From CAKTOF01 sp964523945 (GTDB lineage: Bacteria; Bacillota; Clostridia; Oscillospirales; Oscillospiraceae), in assembly GCA_964523945.1 (NCBI GenBank), contig CAZGBU010000092.1:1-8395 (forward strand): a stretch of DNA of 8,395 nucleotides, written 5' to 3'. Shown one piece after another: positions 6,522 through 8,395 of this stretch; the stretch's first letter is position 1; every line of letters begins with the position of its first letter. The notes beneath the pieces were generated by a model. That model did not search any database. It saw nothing but the letters and a program-made list of their open reading frames with translations, and was not told the origin of the DNA. The translations under genes were made by a program, and so were the position numbers.

Positions 6522-6530
6522 ATTCTAGCA
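6522..6530 (-). promoter_or_regulatory. Likely extended -10 promoter of proS
   Basis: The minus strand reads TGCTAGAAT at 6530-6522: the extended -10 TG dinucleotide, one base, then TAGAAT, five of six matches to TATAAT. No -35 box lies at the right spacing; a TTGACA at 6540-6535 is only seven bases away and cannot serve. Transcription would start near 6515, giving a leader of about 45 bases. Confidence 0.5.
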
Positions 6531-6583
6531 CACCTGTCAAGGCCCCGCATAGGATGAACTGCATGAGAAAGGAGCGATTGCAC

Positions 6584-6880
6584 ATGAGCAGCCTCAAATT
6601 TTACGTCAAGCCAGGGCCAGGCGAACGGGTCGAAACCGATCTGACGCTTCCGCCGCCGCTCGAATCGAGCATTTGGGGAACCGTCCGCGCCGCCGATGGT
6701 GCGCCCGTCGCGTCGTGTATGGTTCTTTTGTACGCCGATGGGGAGGCGCTGCCGCTCCACCAGGCCGTCACGGATGCAGAGGGCCGGTTTTGTTTCGGTC
6801 CGCTGCCCGGCGGTCAGCTCTACATTATAAATATATACCGGGATGACGTGCAGATCCGCACACTTGAAATCGGTGTTTAG
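6584..6880 (+). CDS. Small protein with a carboxypeptidase-regulatory-like beta-sandwich pattern
   Basis: I do not recognise a named gene. The 98-residue product has a central stretch, about residues 29-85, resembling CarboxypepD_reg/transthyretin-like or Cna-B-like folds: IWGTVRAADGAPV (30-42), hydrophobic strand CMVLLY (45-50), TDAEGRFCFGPLPGG (63-77), then LYIINIY (79-85). These domains are usually extracellular, but no signal peptide or membrane segment is seen, so the protein appears cytoplasmic or exported by another route. The start at 6584 was chosen because AAGGAG lies nine bases upstream; earlier in-frame ATGs at 6554 and 6563 lack such a site. The next gene follows after 16 bases, suggesting an operon. 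No clear promoter was found. Expression as a real gene is likely; function is unknown. Confidence 0.75.
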   Translation: MSSLKFYVKPGPGERVETDLTLPPPLESSIWGTVRAADGAPVASCMVLLYADGEALPLHQAVTDAEGRFCFGPLPGGQLYIINIYRDDVQIRTLEIGV

Positions 6881-6896
6881 GCAGGAGGGCTGGAGC

Positions 6897-7073
6897 ATGA
6901 CGGAATTCCGCATTGCGCTTGACCCAACCGTCAGCGCATTCTATGAGCGGATCGCTGTGCAGGCAGGGCTGCCGCCGGAGCGTCTGCTGGCCGACGCACT
7001 GTTCCGGATGGCCGGCGAGCTCTCGCGCGAAGCACTGCGCCGCAGCGGCAACAAAACACGCGAGCAGGTTTAA
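6897..7073 (+). CDS. Small predicted ribbon-helix-helix protein (58 residues)
   Basis: The gene is not recognised by name. It has AGGAGG eight bases before the ATG and sits 16 bases after the preceding small gene, so the two are probably co-translated. The product reads as a short strand EFRIALDP (3-10), a first helix about 11-23 (TVSAFYERIAVQAG), a turn at GLPPE, and a second helix about 27-48 (RLLADALFRMAGELSREALR). This order, with the LDP turn and the conserved small residues, matches the Arc/CopG/MetJ-type ribbon-helix-helix pattern. Such proteins dimerise and bind DNA through the strand. A polar tail (RRSGNKTREQV) follows. This is inference from pattern; it could also be a non-DNA-binding helical partner of the upstream protein. 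A toxin-antitoxin role is not supported, since the neighbour does not resemble a toxin. Confidence 0.75.
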   Translation: MTEFRIALDPTVSAFYERIAVQAGLPPERLLADALFRMAGELSREALRRSGNKTREQV

Positions 7074-7078
7074 CTGTT

Positions 7079-7107
7079 TTTTTACACAACAGCGGTGGTT
7101 TTATAGT
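7079..7107 (+). promoter_or_regulatory. Possible promoter for the phoH leader or a small RNA
   Basis: TATAGT at 7102-7107 is a good -10 box. The best -35 candidates are TTTTTA (7079-7084, spacer 17) and TTTACA (7081-7086, spacer 15), neither ideal. Transcription would start near 7113. It lies just after the stop of the small ribbon-helix-helix gene and is the only promoter-like element seen before phoH. Confidence 0.4.
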
Positions 7108-7338
7108 ACCAAACGCGGTATGGTAGACATGGGAGCGTTCTCTCCCCGCAAGGAGCGGTCTGCATGGCCAAGTGCTGCCCTGCCAGGGGTTTTCATTTCC
7201 TCTCTTTTCTTTTTCTTTCCGCATCAGAGCCGGTCTGCGCCGATGAAGGCGTCAGGCACGGCTCTGATGCGTTTTTTCACCCCGGCAGGGCAGCCATGCA
7301 CCGTGCAGATCACAACGGAAAGAAAGGCGGAATCAACC
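7108..7338 (+). ncRNA. Structured non-coding region before phoH: candidate leader RNA or small RNA
   Basis: No gene of note was seen in these 231 bases. A 22-bp interrupted inverted repeat encloses the intrinsic terminator. TGCATG (7161-7166) pairs with CATGCA (7295-7300), GCTGCCCTGCC (7174-7184) with GGCAGGGCAGC (7284-7294), and GGGGT (7186-7190) with ACCCC (7279-7283). The left arm has a seven-base bulge (7167-7173) and a bulged A (7185); the right arm is continuous. A pyrimidine tract fills 7190-7219. Small hairpins such as CCGC/GCGG (7146-7158) lie upstream. The transcript could stop at 7277 as a small RNA of about 165 nt or read through into phoH. I do not recognise a known riboswitch, 6S, SRP or tmRNA consensus. 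Confidence 0.45.
7220..7277 (+). terminator. Strong intrinsic terminator upstream of phoH
   Basis: CGCATCAGAGCCG (7220-7232) pairs perfectly with CGGCTCTGATGCG (7259-7271), a 13-bp stem, followed at once by six Ts (7272-7277). The loop holds a second stem in which CTGCGCC pairs with GGCGTCAG with one bulged T. The terminator ends either the small-gene transcript (6584-7073) or an RNA begun near 7113. It lies 61 bases before the phoH start, with no promoter visible in between. Confidence 0.85.
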
Positions 7339-8395
7339 ATGCAGAAAACTTATGTGCTCGACACCAACGTGCTCATTCAGGCGCCCTACGCGCTTGAATC
7401 CTTTGAGGACAACCACATTGTTCTGCCACTGGCCGCCCTGGAAGAGCTCGACGGCCTGAAGCGGGCAGACGGCGAACGGGGCGGAAATGCCCGGCAGGTA
7501 ATCCGCTTTCTGGAGCGGCTGCGCCTGACCGGAAACCTGGTGGAGGGGGTTGCCCTGTTCGGCGGCGGCACGCTGCGGCTGGAGGTCAACCATGTCAACG
7601 TGACCCTGCCCCACGGGATGGACCCGAACAGCCCTAGCAGCCGCATTCTGAAGGTGTGCAAAGGCCTGATTGACGACGGTATCCCCGCCATCCTGGTCAC
7701 CCAGGACATTGTGAAGCGCATCCAGGCCCAGATGATGGGGGTACCGGAAGAGGACTTCACCACCGACCAGGTCCCCGGCGGCACGGGGCTCTATACCGGA
7801 CGGTTGGAGGCATATGTGCCGGATGAGCTGCTTGCCGCATTCAAGAAAAGAGGTGTCCCGCCGAAAGCCTGTACACAGTGGACCGGGAGGGACAGCAGCA
7901 TCCCGCCGTGCTGACGGAAAACCAGTTCGTCCTGCTGCGCTCCGACACAGAGGAGAAGAAGACCATGCTGGGCCGATTTCGCGGCGGGATGGTCACGCCC
8001 CTTCGCTACCACAGCCGGAAACCCTTCGGCGTCAAGCCCCGCAGCGTGGGGCAGCAATTCATGCAGGAGGCGCTTATGCGCAGTGCGGACGACGCCCCCC
8101 TGGCCATCATCATGGGACCGGCGGGAACGGCCAAAACCTTCTACTCCCTGGCCGCCGGATTGGAGCAGGTGATGGAGCCGGAGTCCCGGGCCTACCGCAA
8201 GATTCTGGTCTGCCGCCCCAACGCCCAGTTCGACCAGGACATCGGCTTCCTGCCGGGCAGCGAGCAGGAGAAGATCTCTCCCCTCATGCGGCCTATCGTG
8301 GACAATCTGGAGATCCTCCTGGATCTGGAGCAGAAGAAGGAAAAAAGCGGGGAGGAGGAACTGCGAAGCCGGATCAACTACCTCTTTGATACCGG
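7339..8395 (+). pseudogene. PIN-PhoH family protein (YlaK-like), frameshifted and cut by the window edge
   Basis: Family members join a PIN ribonuclease domain to a PhoH ATPase; mycobacterial PhoH2 has RNA helicase and RNase activity. From ATG 7339, with a weak AAAGGCGG site upstream, frame 1 reads MQKTYVLDTNVLIQ with catalytic-type Asp8, then VLPLAALEELD (28-38), GGNARQVIRF (48-57) and ILVTQDIVKR (118-127), a complete PIN domain. Shortly after FKKRGV (residue 173) similarity stops, and a stop follows at 7912-7914. The match resumes one frame over from about 7860 (AESLYTVDREG) and stays open to the window end. It holds QQFMQEALMRS, Walker A GPAGTAKT (8115-8138), then ILVCRPNAQF, GFLPGSEQEK and PLMRPIVDNL. 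One missing base, perhaps in CCC at 7857-7859 or AAAA at 7846-7849, would explain this. It could be a true mutation, a sequencing or assembly error or, less likely, programmed frameshifting. The first in-frame ATG for the ATPase part is at 7965. The 3' end is outside the window. Confidence 0.85.

Noticed and set aside
5568..6557. 329-codon open frame on the plus strand opposite proS
   Set aside because: It is antisense to a complete, well-conserved synthetase gene, and its product shows no family features.
6471..6583. Possible T-box leader upstream of proS
   Set aside because: Only about 45 bases lie between the likely promoter and the start codon, too short for a T-box, and no T-box sequence or antiterminator/terminator pair is present.
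7185..7224. 31-codon minus-strand frame starting near 7193
   Set aside because: Its purine-rich ribosome-binding site is only about two bases from the ATG, and the frame lies within the structured non-coding element with no homology.
7161..7300. Inverted repeat as the ends of a small transposable element
   Set aside because: The arms are interrupted by bulges, no target-site duplication is seen at the edges, and the interior is a terminator rather than mobile-element sequence.
6913..7338. Upstream extension of the PIN-PhoH frame to an ATG at 6913
   Set aside because: The frame is open, but it runs through the ribbon-helix-helix gene and the terminator, and PIN homology starts exactly at 7339, which has its own ribosome-binding site.
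7840..7860. Programmed -1 frameshift signal in phoH
   Set aside because: AAGAAAAGAGG and GTCCCGCC do not fit the canonical X XXY YYZ heptamer in the PIN frame, and no evident stimulatory stem was found, so a simple indel is preferred.
7814..8389. 191-codon plus-strand frame over the PhoH ATPase region
   Set aside because: The PhoH motifs (Walker A, GFLPGSEQEK) are in a different frame; this one gives Pro/Gly/Arg-rich nonsense and is a shadow.
1..8395. tRNA, rRNA, CRISPR array, insertion sequence or prophage genes
   Set aside because: No tRNA T-arm consensus, no regularly spaced direct repeats, and no transposase or phage proteins were found on either strand.

Overview
The window looks like a fairly GC-rich Firmicutes chromosome, most likely class Clostridia and probably an Oscillospiraceae/Ruminococcaceae-type gut bacterium. 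The reasons are strong AGGAGG ribosome-binding sites, Gram-positive-style ribosomal proteins, an archaeal/eukaryal-type prolyl-tRNA synthetase (common in Clostridia) and a YlaK-like PIN-PhoH gene. The family-level placement is inference.

Positions 1-4646, minus strand: the S10 ribosomal-protein operon in canonical order rpsJ-rplC-rplD-rplW-rplB-rpsS-rplV-rpsC-rplP, with rplP cut by the window edge. Genes are packed with gaps of 11-26 bases or 1-base stop/start overlaps (rplD/rplW, rpsC/rplP). The one larger gap is 119 bases between rpsJ and rplC, and it holds a stem-loop. Two proteins carry unusual C-terminal tails: S3 has about 65 residues rich in Gly, Arg and Asn, and L3 has a tandem 9-residue duplication.

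Positions 4647-4964: the operon's untranslated leader of about 260 nt and its promoter. The leader can fold into several hairpins and also into a competing long-range helix. The promoter's -35 box lies inside the hairpin that ends the upstream proS transcript, so one short stretch serves as terminator and promoter.

Positions 5034-6470, minus strand: proS, complete, with class II motifs and a C-terminal Cys4 zinc site. Its 5' end faces a divergent plus-strand pair of small genes (6584-7073). These encode a 98-residue beta-sandwich-like protein and a 58-residue protein with the ribbon-helix-helix pattern.

Positions 7074-7338: a non-coding stretch with a possible promoter, a very strong intrinsic terminator, and a 22-bp interrupted inverted repeat that encloses the terminator. 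No promoter is visible between the terminator and the next gene, so this may be a transcription-attenuating leader of that gene or a separate small RNA. It is the least explained part of the window.

Positions 7339-8395, plus strand: a PIN-PhoH (YlaK-like) gene that runs off the window. Its PIN half and its ATPase half are in different frames, consistent with loss of one base near 7840-7860.
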